A stretch of 64,000 nt of DNA, from assembly GCF_021869765.1 (NCBI RefSeq), contig NZ_CP084580.1:5146001-5210000 (forward strand). Reading direction: 5' to 3'. Below the pieces are notes generated by a model, which did not search any database, was not told where the DNA came from, and was given only the letters and a program-made list of their open reading frames with translations. Positions 1 through 8,097 of the stretch are shown here, piece by piece (the stretch's first letter is position 1; every line of letters starts with the position of its first letter). Made by a program: the position numbers and the translations under genes. This stretch comes from Chryseobacterium sp. MEBOG06 (GTDB lineage: Bacteria > Bacteroidota > Bacteroidia > Flavobacteriales > Weeksellaceae).

Positions 1-412
1 CAATCGTATACAGTGCAGGATCTATATAAGCCAATTCATTTATGATGTACTTTCTATTGACTTTATCCTTAAACTCTGCCTGATCTGCCAGTTTTCTTTC
101 TCCATTTACCAATTCATACCCCGTTTTCCCGTCAAACCAGGATTTATAAACAATTCTTCCCTGGTATTCAATTTCAAAACTGCCTTTATTGGGTGCCATT
201 TCCTTGGTGATCCAATTCACATTTCTCCCGTCCATCACTGTCTCGGACTTAGAATAAAGAGTTTTTATACTGTTCAAAAGCTTTTTCCCGCCAGTAGCCT
301 GAATAGCTTTTTCTATAATATCATGGGCTTTTATTTGGCTCGATTCCTGAGAGAATAAATGATTGGAAGCTGTAATCGCACTGACTACTAAAATGAGGTT
401 GAATAGTTTCAT
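1..412 (-). CDS. Secreted protein of unknown function (3' part cut by window edge)
   Basis: The frame runs off the left edge; the ATG is at 412. The N-terminus MKLFNLILVVSAITASN followed by LFSQES is a good Sec signal peptide with cleavage near residue 22. The mature part opens with a helix and the pattern IIEKAIQATGGKKLL, then alternating strands, as in LolA/LolB-fold or outer-membrane lipoprotein-sorting-like proteins and in many Bacteroidota periplasmic proteins. About 137 residues are visible. Function unknown; the fold assignment is inference from pattern only. Confidence 0.75.
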   Translation of the reverse strand, partial: MKLFNLILVVSAITASNHLFSQESSQIKAHDIIEKAIQATGGKKLLNSIKTLYSKSETVMDGRNVNWITKEMAPNKGSFEIEYQGRIVYKSWFDGKTGYELVNGERKLADQAEFKDKVNRKYIINELAYIDPALYTI

Positions 413-500
413 GGTTTTGTTTTATAAAGACAAATTTACCAAAAGACCTGTCAAGTCACATCTTTTACTTCATTAAATTGTAAAATTAAATCGATATCAC

Positions 501-536
501 AAAAAAAGCCCTCCGTAATCAAATTACAGAGGGCTT
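501..536 (-). terminator. Terminator of the first tRNA unit
   Basis: On the minus strand AAAGCCCTCTGTAAT pairs with ATTACGGAGGGCTTT and is followed by a T run. It lies directly after tRNA-Leu(TAA). A near copy sits at 872-904 behind the second tRNA unit. Confidence 0.85.
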
Positions 537-538
537 TG

Positions 539-620
539 TACCCCAGGCGGGACTTGAACCCGCACACCCAAAGGTACAGGATTTTAAGTCCTGCGTGTCT
601 ACCAGTTCCACCACCAGGGC
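539..620 (-). tRNA. tRNA-Leu (anticodon TAA), copy 1
   Basis: This is an 82-nt class II tRNA with a long variable arm. The anticodon arm is CAGGA-CTTAAAA-TCCTG, giving anticodon TAA. The T arm is GCGGG-TTCAAGT-CCCGC and the acceptor starts GCCCTGG. CCA is not encoded. It is essentially identical to the copy at 906-987. Confidence 0.95.
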
Positions 621-628
621 GGGTGTAT

Positions 629-699
629 GGCGAAAAAAAAGATTCGAACCGAAGTACCAATCTTATAAAAGATATCCCGACAAGATATTCTTTTTTCGC
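629..699 (-). pseudogene. Decayed tRNA-like sequence between two tRNA-Leu genes
   Basis: This 71-nt stretch occupies the slot that holds tRNA-Gly(GCC) in the neighbouring tandem unit. It keeps a perfect 7-bp acceptor (GCGAAAA / TTTTCGC, the same as in the Gly gene), a D-arm-like ATATC / GATAT stem and the conserved T-loop box GGTTCGAATC. The T stem has only about two pairs and no proper 7-nt anticodon loop can be drawn, so no anticodon can be assigned. It looks like a fossil of a duplicated tRNA-Gly. It could still be transcribed and processed as a tRNA-like RNA, because it lies inside a tRNA transcription unit. Confidence 0.6.
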
Positions 700-703
700 T
701 TAG

Positions 704-785
704 TGCGGATGAAGGGACTCGAACCCCCACGCCTCACGGCACCAGATCCTAAGTCTGGCATGGCTACCAATTACACCACATCCGC
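704..785 (-). tRNA. tRNA-Leu (anticodon TAG), copy 1
   Basis: Class II tRNA of 82 nt. The anticodon arm CCAGA-CTTAGGA-TCTGG gives anticodon TAG. The acceptor is GCGGATG with a matching CATCCGC, and the discriminator is A. It is the first gene in its unit and is repeated at 1073-1154. Confidence 0.95.
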
Positions 786-828
786 TAACTTTGCTGATTT
801 GCTTTTGCAAATACAACTCTATTTCTTA

Positions 829-836
829 CAAATATA
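829..836 (-). promoter_or_regulatory. -7 element for first tRNA unit
   Basis: The minus strand reads TATATTTG, a perfect match to the Bacteroidota -7 consensus TAnnTTTG, about 44 nt upstream of tRNA-Leu(TAG). The -33 box is weak (no TTTG at the expected 19-nt distance). Confidence 0.55.
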
Positions 837-871
837 AGACTTTTTATTTAAATAACAGCCTCTATTAAAAC

Positions 872-904
872 AAAAAGCCCTCCGTAAGCTGTACAGAAGG
901 CTTT
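872..904 (-). terminator. Terminator of the second tRNA unit
   Basis: On the minus strand a 13-bp stem (AAAGCCTTCTGTA / TACGGAGGGCTTT, two G-T pairs) is followed by T's. It separates the two tandem tRNA units. Confidence 0.85.
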
Positions 905-905
905 G

Positions 906-987
906 TACCCCAGGCGGGACTTGAACCCGCACACCCAAAGGTACAGGATTTTAAGTCCTGCGTGTCTACCAGTTCCACCACCAGGGC
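906..987 (-). tRNA. tRNA-Leu (anticodon TAA), copy 2
   Basis: Same 82-nt sequence as the copy at 539-620, with anticodon TAA and a long variable arm. It is the last tRNA of the second unit. Confidence 0.95.
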
Positions 988-992
988 AGGTG

Positions 993-1068
993 TGGAGCGA
1001 AAAACGGGATTCGAACCCGCGACCCCAACCTTGGCAAGGTTGTGCTCTACCAGCTGAGCTATTTTCGC
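993..1068 (-). tRNA. tRNA-Gly (anticodon GCC)
   Basis: Full cloverleaf: acceptor GCGAAAA / TTTTCGC, D arm GCTC...GAGC, anticodon arm CAACC-TTGCCAA-GGTTG (anticodon GCC), T arm GCGGG-TTCGAAT-CCCGT. The discriminator is T and a CCA end is encoded at 995-993, unlike the flanking leucine tRNAs. The equivalent slot of the other tandem unit holds the decayed sequence at 629-699. Confidence 0.96.
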
Positions 1069-1072
1069 ATAG

Positions 1073-1154
1073 TGCGGATGAAGGGACTCGAACCCCCACG
1101 CCTCACGGCACCAGATCCTAAGTCTGGCATGGCTACCAATTACACCACATCCGC
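1073..1154 (-). tRNA. tRNA-Leu (anticodon TAG), copy 2
   Basis: Identical in layout to 704-785 (82 nt, anticodon TAG). It is the first gene after the strong promoter at 1206-1236. Confidence 0.95.
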
Positions 1155-1205
1155 TGGTTTTTTTATATTGTAAGTTTTAAAGAGCTTGCTTCGTTTTTGT
1201 GAGTG

Positions 1206-1236
1206 CAAATATAGGACATTTTCCTTTATCTCCAAA
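1206..1236 (-). promoter_or_regulatory. Consensus Bacteroidota promoter of the tRNA cluster
   Basis: On the minus strand TTTG (1236-1233) is followed by exactly 19 nt and then TATATTTG (1213-1206). Both boxes and the spacing match the phylum's house-keeping sigma consensus. The first tRNA begins about 50 nt downstream. Confidence 0.85.
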
Positions 1237-1333
1237 CTTTTCCAGAAAAAAAATTAAAATTTCTACATTTTTTTTTCACGGCACCTTTTATTACATTTCA
1301 TTTTCTTATTTTTACATCGTTAATATTTACGAT

Positions 1334-1711
1334 ATGGAATTACAAGGAACGGTAAAGAAACTTTTTGATGCTCAAACATTTGCGAGCGGGTTTCAAAAAA
1401 GAGAAATGGTTATTTTGACCCAGGAACAGTATCCACAGCCGATAAACATAGAATTTTTATCTGATAAAATCAATTTATTAGATAACCTTAAAGAAGGAGA
1501 GAATGTAAAGGTTGGAATCAACATCAGAGGAAGAGAATGGGTTTCTCCTCAAGGTGAAACCAAATACTTCAACTCTATTACAGGTTGGAGAGTAGAGAAA
1601 GTTTCTGATATTTCATCAGAGCCTACTCAGGCTATGCCTCAGCATTCAGCTTCTCCAGCTTCTAATGAGAATCCGTTTGCCGGAGATGACGATGATGATT
1701 TACCTTTTTAA
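1334..1711 (+). CDS. DUF3127 domain protein
   Basis: The 125-residue product starts MELQGTVKKLFDAQTF. The pattern GFQKREMVILTQEQYPQPI and later GREWVSPQGETKYFNSI is that of DUF3127, a small OB-fold-like family restricted to Bacteroidota. The last 30 residues are low complexity and end in an acidic DDDDDLPF tail, resembling the tail of single-stranded DNA-binding proteins; that analogy is an inference. The frame is open 45 codons further upstream, but that stretch is Phe/Ser-rich and non-conserved, so I use the ATG at 1334. It stands alone, with a terminator at 1734-1764. Confidence 0.88.
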   Translation: MELQGTVKKLFDAQTFASGFQKREMVILTQEQYPQPINIEFLSDKINLLDNLKEGENVKVGINIRGREWVSPQGETKYFNSITGWRVEKVSDISSEPTQAMPQHSASPASNENPFAGDDDDDLPF

Positions 1712-1733
1712 TTAAAGAATAAAGATCAAATAT

Positions 1734-1764
1734 AAATCCTGCTTTTTAAAGTAGGATTTTTTTT
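1734..1764 (+). terminator. Terminator after the DUF3127 gene
   Basis: AAATCCTGC and GTAGGATTT form a stem followed by a run of eight or more T's. It ends only about 8 nt before the start codon of aat, so the aat transcript either reads through it or starts within it. Confidence 0.75.
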
Positions 1765-1771
1765 CTAAAAA

Positions 1772-2425
1772 ATGGTCCGACTAGACGAAAACGAGATTTC
1801 ATTCCCCGACCCTGAGCTTTATGATGGTCACGAGGGATTGATTGCCTTTGGTGGTGATCTGTCCGTAGAGCGCATCTGGTTCGCCTATCAATTAGGGATT
1901 TTCCCCTGGTATAATCCTGATGAAGAAATTCTGTGGTGGTGCCCGGATCCGAGATTTGTTCTGTATCCTGAAGAGATAAAGGTTTCAAAATCTATGAGAA
2001 AGATATTAAACAAAGATGTATTTACTTTCTCCGAGAATCAGAATTTCAGGGAAGTAATCAAAAACTGCCAGCAGGCAAACAGAAAGGGGCAGACAGGAAC
2101 CTGGCTTTCTGATGAACTGATGAATTCTTTTATCAAGCTGCATCAATATGGTTTAGCCAAAAGTATTGAAGTATGGCAGAATGGTGAATTGGTGGGTGGT
2201 TTTTATGGACTTCAAATTGGAAATGTCTTCTGTGGCGAAAGTATGTTTGCAAAGGTAAGTAATGCCTCAAAAGCAGGTTTCATTCAATTTGTAGAACGTA
2301 ATAAAAATAATATTGAATTAATTGATTGCCAGTCTCATACTGATCATCTTGAAAGCTTAGGAGCGAAAATGATTTCTAAAAAAGAATTTCTAAAAATCTT
2401 ACACGAAAATAATGAACGCAGATAA
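1772..2425 (+). CDS. aat: Leucyl/phenylalanyl-tRNA--protein transferase
   Basis: The 217-residue product carries the Aat hallmarks: LIAFGGDLS and GIFPWYN near residues 25-50, WWCPDPRFVL near 55-65, then GGFYGLQIGNVFCGESMF. The enzyme moves Leu or Phe from aminoacyl-tRNA to N-terminal Arg or Lys of proteins and so feeds the N-degron/ClpS pathway in the cytoplasm. Length is normal for the family. The last 14 nt overlap the start of the permease gene, suggesting a two-gene unit. Confidence 0.95.
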   Translation: MVRLDENEISFPDPELYDGHEGLIAFGGDLSVERIWFAYQLGIFPWYNPDEEILWWCPDPRFVLYPEEIKVSKSMRKILNKDVFTFSENQNFREVIKNCQQANRKGQTGTWLSDELMNSFIKLHQYGLAKSIEVWQNGELVGGFYGLQIGNVFCGESMFAKVSNASKAGFIQFVERNKNNIELIDCQSHTDHLESLGAKMISKKEFLKILHENNERR

Positions 2426-3290
2426 AGAAAAGTGGGTTCTTCTGGCGGTCCTGAGTATTATTTGGGGCTCCTCATTTATTTTAATCAAGAAATCACTGGA
2501 ACATTTTAATCCGTTTCAGGTAGGATCTTTAAGGGTTCTTATTGCCGGGATTATTTTACTTCCTATTGCCATTTCCAACTACAAACTGTTTCCGAAAAAG
2601 CATTTGAAATGGCTTATTCTGGCTGCTTTTACGGGAAATTTTATCCCTATGTTTCTTTTTCCAATTGCTGAAACTGAGATAAGCAGCAGTATTGCGGGGA
2701 TTATCAATTCTATGATGCCTATTTTTGTCATTATTGTAGGAGCATTAGTCTGGAAATTCGAAACTACAAAAAAACAAATTACAGGAACGATAATAAGCTT
2801 TGCCGGAGTATGTATTCTTGCATTCGGCGGTAGTGACAGCGGAGAATTCAAATTGATTCCTATTTTACTTTTACTATTGGCAACGTTATGCTATGCACTA
2901 AGTACAACGACTGTAAAATCAAAATTGATGACAGTTTCCTCCTCTGTTTTATCTGCTTTTGTTTTCTCTTTTATTTTATTTTTACCCTCTCTTCTGGCCT
3001 TGACAAGTACTGGATTTTTTTCTGAATTCAGCTTTTCAAAAGATAATATGACTGGACTAATGTTTGTCAGTCTGCTATCTATTTTCGGGACAGGCCTGGC
3101 TATGATGATGAATTATCGTCTGCTGAAGGTTTCCACTCCCCTTTTTGCTTCAACCGTCACTTTGGTGATGCCTATTGTAGCAATTATCTGGGGAATTATT
3201 GACGGTGAAAAGCTGACCTATCTTCAGTTTATAGGGGCAGGAATTATCATTGCCGGATTGATATTTTTACGAACAAATCCAAAGAAATAA
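2412..3290 (+). CDS. EamA/DMT-family inner-membrane transporter
   Basis: The 292-residue protein has about ten hydrophobic helices in two EamA halves. The first half has the typical WGSSFILIKKSL start and the second ends with GAGIIIAGLIFLRT. Drug/metabolite superfamily members export amino acids, nucleotides or other metabolites; the substrate cannot be read from the sequence. The start at 2412 overlaps aat by 14 nt. A strong hairpin follows at 3306-3332. Confidence 0.9.
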   Translation: MNADKEKWVLLAVLSIIWGSSFILIKKSLEHFNPFQVGSLRVLIAGIILLPIAISNYKLFPKKHLKWLILAAFTGNFIPMFLFPIAETEISSSIAGIINSMMPIFVIIVGALVWKFETTKKQITGTIISFAGVCILAFGGSDSGEFKLIPILLLLLATLCYALSTTTVKSKLMTVSSSVLSAFVFSFILFLPSLLALTSTGFFSEFSFSKDNMTGLMFVSLLSIFGTGLAMMMNYRLLKVSTPLFASTVTLVMPIVAIIWGIIDGEKLTYLQFIGAGIIIAGLIFLRTNPKK

Positions 3291-3305
3291 AAGCACGTTA
3301 TATTA

Positions 3306-3332
3306 AAAAAACCTGCATCTCTGCAGGTTTTT
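3306..3332. terminator. Bidirectional terminator between converging genes
   Basis: AAAAACCTGCA-TCTC-TGCAGGTTTTT is a nearly perfect stem with A run on one side and T run on the other. It serves the permease (+) and the TPR gene (-). Confidence 0.85.
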
Positions 3333-3349
3333 ATTTATTTTAGATTAAT

Positions 3350-4732
3350 CTAGCTCTTTTTCTTCACCTTACTGGCTTTCACTTTTTTCACCTCATCTTT
3401 AATGAATGGATATTTTTTCTGCATATCTTTAACCAAAGACGGATCCAGCTCCAAAGCTTTCTGAAGAGATTCTATTCCTTTATCCTGTTCTTTCAGGTTA
3501 AAATAGCAATTACTCAGCTGATAAAACAGTTCTGCTCTATAATGATTTTTTATTGCGCTATTCAATACTGTTACTGCATCTTCATATTCACCTACCAGCA
3601 TCAACACTTCTGAATAAGCATACCAGTTGTAGAATCTTGTAGGTTCTGCATCAACCAATATTTTAAGACAGGAAAGACTTTCTTCAAATTTTCCTGAATC
3701 AATGAATAGGAAAGCCAATCTTTTCTGATAGTCAAGATTACTTTCATTCAGCTGGGTAGCTTCTTTAGCATAATGCAATGCTTCAGACATTCCGCCCATT
3801 TCTTCGTACAGATAAGACTGCTCCATCATTGCAAGATAAAACTGAGGATCTTCTCTCAGTGATTTCTGGAATGAGTTTAAAGCTAAAATTGGCTGTTTTA
3901 AGGCTTTATTACATAAGCCGATCTTATAGAAAGTAAATGCCTTCGTATATTCCAGCTCAAGCATTTCCTCATAAGTCTCAATGGCTTTCTGATATTGTCC
4001 TAAAGCTTCATAACAGGCCGCTTTATTAGCATATACTCCAACAGAGCTGGAGTTGATTGCCAACAGATAATCATAGCCTTTTATTGCTTCATCATAATTT
4101 TTCCTGTTGAAATAGAATTGTCCATACTCAAACCATGCGGTTTCAGAATACGAGAATTCATCTAAATATTCATTTAGAAAGGCAATAGCCTCCTCACTCT
4201 TATTCAGGTCACTGAAACACACCATACAGTTTTCCAGCGAGTATTCATCCGTTGGATCTTCCTTCAGTGCTTTTCTGTAATGTTTAAGAGCGTTAAAAGG
4301 ATCCCCGAGATTCACATATTCATCTGCAATAAAGTTGTGAAGGAAGTTTTCTTCCTCCTCTAATGTTAAAGCTTTTTTGCAGATCTCAATGGATTTTCTA
4401 GGATTTCCTAAACTCGAATAATACTTGGCGTAGCAAACCAAAAAGTCTGTATTTTCCATAGAGGAACCTTTCAGCTCATTGATAAGGCTTTTCGCAGTAT
4501 TATATTCTTCCCACTCCAAAAGAATTTCAAGTTTTTTGATCTTGATATCCAATGAATTGGGATGAAGCTTCAATCCATAATTAACAGCCCTATCGGCGTA
4601 ATTAAAATCTCCAAGCTCCAAATAATAAACAATGATATCTTCCAGTTCTTCGGTATCGAAGTAGAATTCGTCATTGTTTTCCATCATTTCCTCGAACTTT
4701 TTTACAAGTTCATTTCCAAAATACTCTTCCAA
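3350..4732 (-). CDS. Cytosolic tetratricopeptide-repeat protein
   Basis: The 460-residue product has no signal peptide and is built almost entirely of TPR-type helix pairs (for example SAWFEYGQFYFNRKNYDEAI, AVYANKAACYEALGQYQKAI, LFYQLSNCYFNLKEQDKGI), roughly ten units, ending in a Lys-rich tail. TPR arrays are protein-protein scaffolds; the partner is unknown. It is widespread in Flavobacteriia as a conserved TPR protein. It stands alone, with a 207-nt gap to the next gene downstream in the window, in which I see nothing. Confidence 0.85.
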   Translation of the reverse strand: MEEYFGNELVKKFEEMMENNDEFYFDTEELEDIIVYYLELGDFNYADRAVNYGLKLHPNSLDIKIKKLEILLEWEEYNTAKSLINELKGSSMENTDFLVCYAKYYSSLGNPRKSIEICKKALTLEEEENFLHNFIADEYVNLGDPFNALKHYRKALKEDPTDEYSLENCMVCFSDLNKSEEAIAFLNEYLDEFSYSETAWFEYGQFYFNRKNYDEAIKGYDYLLAINSSSVGVYANKAACYEALGQYQKAIETYEEMLELEYTKAFTFYKIGLCNKALKQPILALNSFQKSLREDPQFYLAMMEQSYLYEEMGGMSEALHYAKEATQLNESNLDYQKRLAFLFIDSGKFEESLSCLKILVDAEPTRFYNWYAYSEVLMLVGEYEDAVTVLNSAIKNHYRAELFYQLSNCYFNLKEQDKGIESLQKALELDPSLVKDMQKKYPFIKDEVKKVKASKVKKKS

Positions 4733-4939
4733 TAGTGTCGTCTTTGTCGGCCCGATGTCTGAATTAGCTTACAAACCTCGGCAAACTTTTAATTAATAAT
4801 ACATCTGAAACTGATATTCAAATATTTATGCAAAGTTGCAACTTTTTTTTGAATTTACCATTTCATAAATTTCTATTATAAAAATAGTAAAAAAAGAAAA
4901 CCAGTAAAAGGATTGTGGATAAAAAAATGAAAATTGTGG

Positions 4940-5911
4940 TTAAATTCTTACCACCAGCCTTTTTCCGCCTGGTATCTCAGCGTTCCATGCTGATTCGATC
5001 TCTTTGATATCAACCTCTTTTGTTTCTATTTTAATTTTCCCATCCGCAGCTGCCTGAAACATTTCCGGAATAATTTCCGAAAATAAAAGGGCAGACTCCT
5101 CTCTTGTCCAGCTTCCCAGGCCAGATCCTGAGATCTGAATATCGGTACCTCTAAGAATTTGGGAAGAAAGCTGAATGGTATCACCGCTCATTCCTCCTAT
5201 TGTAATCAGCTTTGTTTTATGGGAAAATGTTCCGTCTCCTTTGAAGGCAGCCAGGATCATCTCCACAGAATGCCCCCATAGATAGTCCAGAATGATATCA
5301 ACGGGTGTTTCAGAATGACTTTTTTTAATTGCTTTTTTAAAGTCATCATCATTCAGCTGGAGGGAAATTATTTCATCTGCTCCCAATGCAAGGAGAGACT
5401 TCAGGGATTCTTCATTTCTTCCGGTAACAATTATTTTTTGAGCGCCATAAATTCTGGCTATCTGAACTGCTATCTTGCCTGTAATTCCTGTTGCTCCGTT
5501 AATAAGTACTGTATTTCCGGGCTGTATCCCTGCTCTGAATTTTAATGCCATTGCAGATCCCATTACTGCATTGGGTAATGCTGCTGCTATAGAAAAATCA
5601 AGTCCTTGAGGGATCTCAACCATCATTTTTTTATCTGCTACTGCTTTTTCTGCTACTGTTCCTTTCTTACTGAAGAAATAAACACTGTCACCGTTGTCGA
5701 GGTGGCCTACCCCATCCGAGCCGATAACAGTGGGCTTATGTTCTTCGTGGCCTGTAGAATAATGGTTTCCTCCCGCCCTTGCTCTGTCAAGATTTTTAAT
5801 AGAAGCTGCTTTTACATGAACCAGGACTTCGTTTTCTTTTGTTAGTTCCGGCTCCGGAAAATCTGCATATTGAGGGATAGCACCTTTTTCAAATACGACT
5901 GCTGCTTTCAT
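4940..5911 (-). CDS. Zinc-independent MDR-type quinone oxidoreductase
   Basis: The 323-residue enzyme belongs to the medium-chain dehydrogenase/reductase family. Visible are the GroES-like N-terminal part (MKAAVVFEKG... NEVLVHVKAASIKNLDRAR) and the Rossmann motif NGATGITGKIAVQIAR near residue 140. Structural-zinc cysteines are absent, as in quinone oxidoreductases. It probably uses NADPH to reduce quinones or alpha,beta-unsaturated carbonyls. The Crp-type regulator encoded just upstream (6013-6594, same strand) may control it; such regulator-reductase pairs are common in Chryseobacterium. Confidence 0.88.
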   Translation of the reverse strand: MKAAVVFEKGAIPQYADFPEPELTKENEVLVHVKAASIKNLDRARAGGNHYSTGHEEHKPTVIGSDGVGHLDNGDSVYFFSKKGTVAEKAVADKKMMVEIPQGLDFSIAAALPNAVMGSAMALKFRAGIQPGNTVLINGATGITGKIAVQIARIYGAQKIIVTGRNEESLKSLLALGADEIISLQLNDDDFKKAIKKSHSETPVDIILDYLWGHSVEMILAAFKGDGTFSHKTKLITIGGMSGDTIQLSSQILRGTDIQISGSGLGSWTREESALLFSEIIPEMFQAAADGKIKIETKEVDIKEIESAWNAEIPGGKRLVVRI

Positions 5912-6012
5912 TGTTTTAAATTTTACACAAAATTATTGCAGGGCATTTTCCGGAGCAATAACATTTGTTATCAGTTTAAAATAATTGATAAAATGTATCG
6001 AGAATTGAATTT

Positions 6013-6594
6013 TCAGAGGGATGTTTCTTTCAGGATTTTGCTTTTTATCCTGCTGAGATGGACGGTTGTAACGCCCAGATATGATGCAATATAATGCTGG
6101 GGAACCCTTTTAATGATCTCAGGTTTTTGCTGAGCCAGATTAATATAGCGCTGCTGAGGAGTATCTTTTATGAATGAAAAGAAGTGTTTCATGTAATCGA
6201 ATATCCTTTCAAAAAGGGCATCCATAAACAGCGTTCGAAGGTCTTTATTTTCATAAACATCTTCCAGAAATGCTTCTACATCAGGTTTATTTATTTTATA
6301 CAAGATACAAGGCTCTATTGTTTCGAAAGAAACCATGCTTGGCAATCCTTTTTTAAAGCTTTCCAGCGATGAGAACATTGTGTTTTCAAGAAAAAACTGA
6401 AAGGTTACATCCTTTCCGTCGTTGTTATACCAGGCTCTTACAATTCCTTTTTTAATGTAGTAAGCATGATATGAAACTTCTCCTTCTTTTAAAAGCAGGG
6501 TTTTGGCAGGAACCTCCATCCGCTCAAAGCAGCCTAGGAACTTCCTCCATTTTTCTTTCGGAAAAGGGAATCTGTTTTTAATATGCTCAAACAT
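6013..6594 (-). CDS. Crp/Fnr-family transcriptional regulator
   Basis: The 193-residue protein has an N-terminal cyclic-nucleotide-binding-like beta roll (LLLKEGEVSYHAYYIKKGIV) and a C-terminal helix-turn-helix with RVPQHYIASYLGVTTVHLSR near residues 160-182. The cAMP-binding Arg/Glu signature of true Crp is not evident, so the ligand is unknown. It is the short Bacteroidota subtype that usually regulates a neighbouring gene, here most likely the reductase at 4940-5911. Confidence 0.88.
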   Translation of the reverse strand: MFEHIKNRFPFPKEKWRKFLGCFERMEVPAKTLLLKEGEVSYHAYYIKKGIVRAWYNNDGKDVTFQFFLENTMFSSLESFKKGLPSMVSFETIEPCILYKINKPDVEAFLEDVYENKDLRTLFMDALFERIFDYMKHFFSFIKDTPQQRYINLAQQKPEIIKRVPQHYIASYLGVTTVHLSRIKSKILKETSL

Positions 6595-6603
6595 TTCAGT
6601 ATA

Positions 6604-6638
6604 AAAAAGAACGGAACAAAAGGAGTTCCGTTCTTTTT
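6604..6638 (-). terminator. Terminator after glmM
   Basis: AAAAGAACGGAAC and GTTCCGTTCTTTT form a 13-bp stem with T's on both sides. It lies 7 nt past the glmM stop and just before the regulator gene. Confidence 0.85.
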
Positions 6639-6644
6639 ATTTAT

Positions 6645-8027
6645 TTAGATTAAACTTTTAATTTTGGCAATGATATCATCTCCTAATTTATCTGCTTCTT
6701 CCTGAGATTTAGCTTCTGTATAAATTCTGATGATAGGTTCTGTATTGGATTTTCTTAGGTGGACCCAATTGTTTTCAAAGTCTATTTTCACTCCGTCTAC
6801 GGTAGAAACTTCTTCATTCTGATATTCCTTTTCCATTTTTCCTAAAATAGCATCTACATCTATTTCCGGGGTAAGTTCTATTTTCTTTTTACCCATGAAA
6901 TAGCTTGGATATCCTGCTCTTAATTCTGAAACGGTCTTATTTTCTTTTGCCAGATGCGTTAAAAATAAGGCTACTCCTACTAAAGAGTCTCTTCCATAAT
7001 GCAGCTCCGGATAAATGATTCCTCCGTTTCCTTCTCCACCAATCACAGCATTTTTCTCCTTCATCAGAGTCACTACATTCACTTCTCCTACTGCACTGGC
7101 AAAGTATTCTGAATTATGGGTATGTGCTACATCTCTCAGAGCACGGCTGGAAGAAAGGTTGGAGATTGCCGCACCGTTTTTATGTTTCAACAGGTAATCA
7201 GCAACGGCTACTAATGTATATTCTTCACCAAACATTTCGCCTTTTTCATCGATTAAAGCAAGTCTGTCTACATCCGGATCTACTACAACTCCTAAATCTG
7301 CTTTTTCTTTTTTTACCAATTCACAGATGTCCCCCAAATGTTCTTTCAAAGGTTCCGGGTTATGTGGAAAGTGACCTGTTGGATCACAATACAGCTTGAT
7401 GGTTTCACATCCCAGTTTATCTAAAAGCATTGGAATTGCAATCCCTCCTGTAGAGTTTACTGCATCCAGTACTACTTTGAATTTTTTTGCTTTAATAGCT
7501 TCCACATCTACCATTGGAAGGTCAAGAATCTGCTGGATGTGAATATCAAATGCATCATCTCTGGTTTCATATTTCCCTAGATTATCTACTTCTGCATAGT
7601 TGAAGTCTTCACTTTCTGCCAGCGCCAATACATCGGCTCCGTTTTCACCGGTGATGAATTCTCCTTTTTCATTTAATAGTTTAAGGGCATTCCATTGTTT
7701 TGGATTGTGAGAAGCCGTAAGGATAATTCCTCCGTCTGCATTAAGCTCAGGAACCATTATCTCCACTGTAGGTGTTGTAGAAAGACCTAAATCAATCACA
7801 TTTATACCCAACCCCTGTAATGTTGCTGTAACCAGAGAAGAGACCATCTGACCTGATATTCTCGCATCTCTACCGATAATAAGAGTCAGATCTTTTTTAT
7901 TTTTATTATTCTGAAGCCAGGTCCCGAATGCGGAAGCGAATTTCACCACATCAAGTGGGGTAAGGTTATCATTTACTTTTCCGCCTATGGTTCCGCGAAT
8001 CCCTGAAATAGATTTTATTAACGACAT
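6645..8027 (-). CDS. glmM: Phosphoglucosamine mutase
   Basis: The 460-residue alpha-D-phosphohexomutase starts SLIKSISGIRGTIGG and has the phosphoserine loop TASHNP near residue 105, the metal-binding DPDVDRLAL near 250 and the phosphate-binding SNTEPIIRIYTEA near the C-terminus. It converts glucosamine-6-P to glucosamine-1-P for UDP-GlcNAc. In Bacteroidota the same fold covers phosphomannomutase/phosphoglucomutase, so substrate preference is inferred from the glmM-like motifs and length. A TATCTTTG -7-like box lies at 8079-8072 on the coding strand, about 45 nt upstream. Confidence 0.88.
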   Translation of the reverse strand: MSLIKSISGIRGTIGGKVNDNLTPLDVVKFASAFGTWLQNNKNKKDLTLIIGRDARISGQMVSSLVTATLQGLGINVIDLGLSTTPTVEIMVPELNADGGIILTASHNPKQWNALKLLNEKGEFITGENGADVLALAESEDFNYAEVDNLGKYETRDDAFDIHIQQILDLPMVDVEAIKAKKFKVVLDAVNSTGGIAIPMLLDKLGCETIKLYCDPTGHFPHNPEPLKEHLGDICELVKKEKADLGVVVDPDVDRLALIDEKGEMFGEEYTLVAVADYLLKHKNGAAISNLSSSRALRDVAHTHNSEYFASAVGEVNVVTLMKEKNAVIGGEGNGGIIYPELHYGRDSLVGVALFLTHLAKENKTVSELRAGYPSYFMGKKKIELTPEIDVDAILGKMEKEYQNEEVSTVDGVKIDFENNWVHLRKSNTEPIIRIYTEAKSQEEADKLGDDIIAKIKSLI

Positions 8028-8097
8028 TATGTTTTTATTATTTTATTATTTTCTGTCTAAATTTTCCAACGCAAAGATACTTAAAAGACCTTTCAAC

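Noticed and set aside
539-1154. Direct repeats as a CRISPR array or insertion element
   Set aside because: They are duplicated tRNA genes with promoters and terminators; no spacers, cas genes or transposase.
1199-1333. N-terminal extension of the DUF3127 protein
   Set aside because: Phe/Ser-rich, overlaps the tRNA promoter region; the conserved domain starts at the ATG at 1334.
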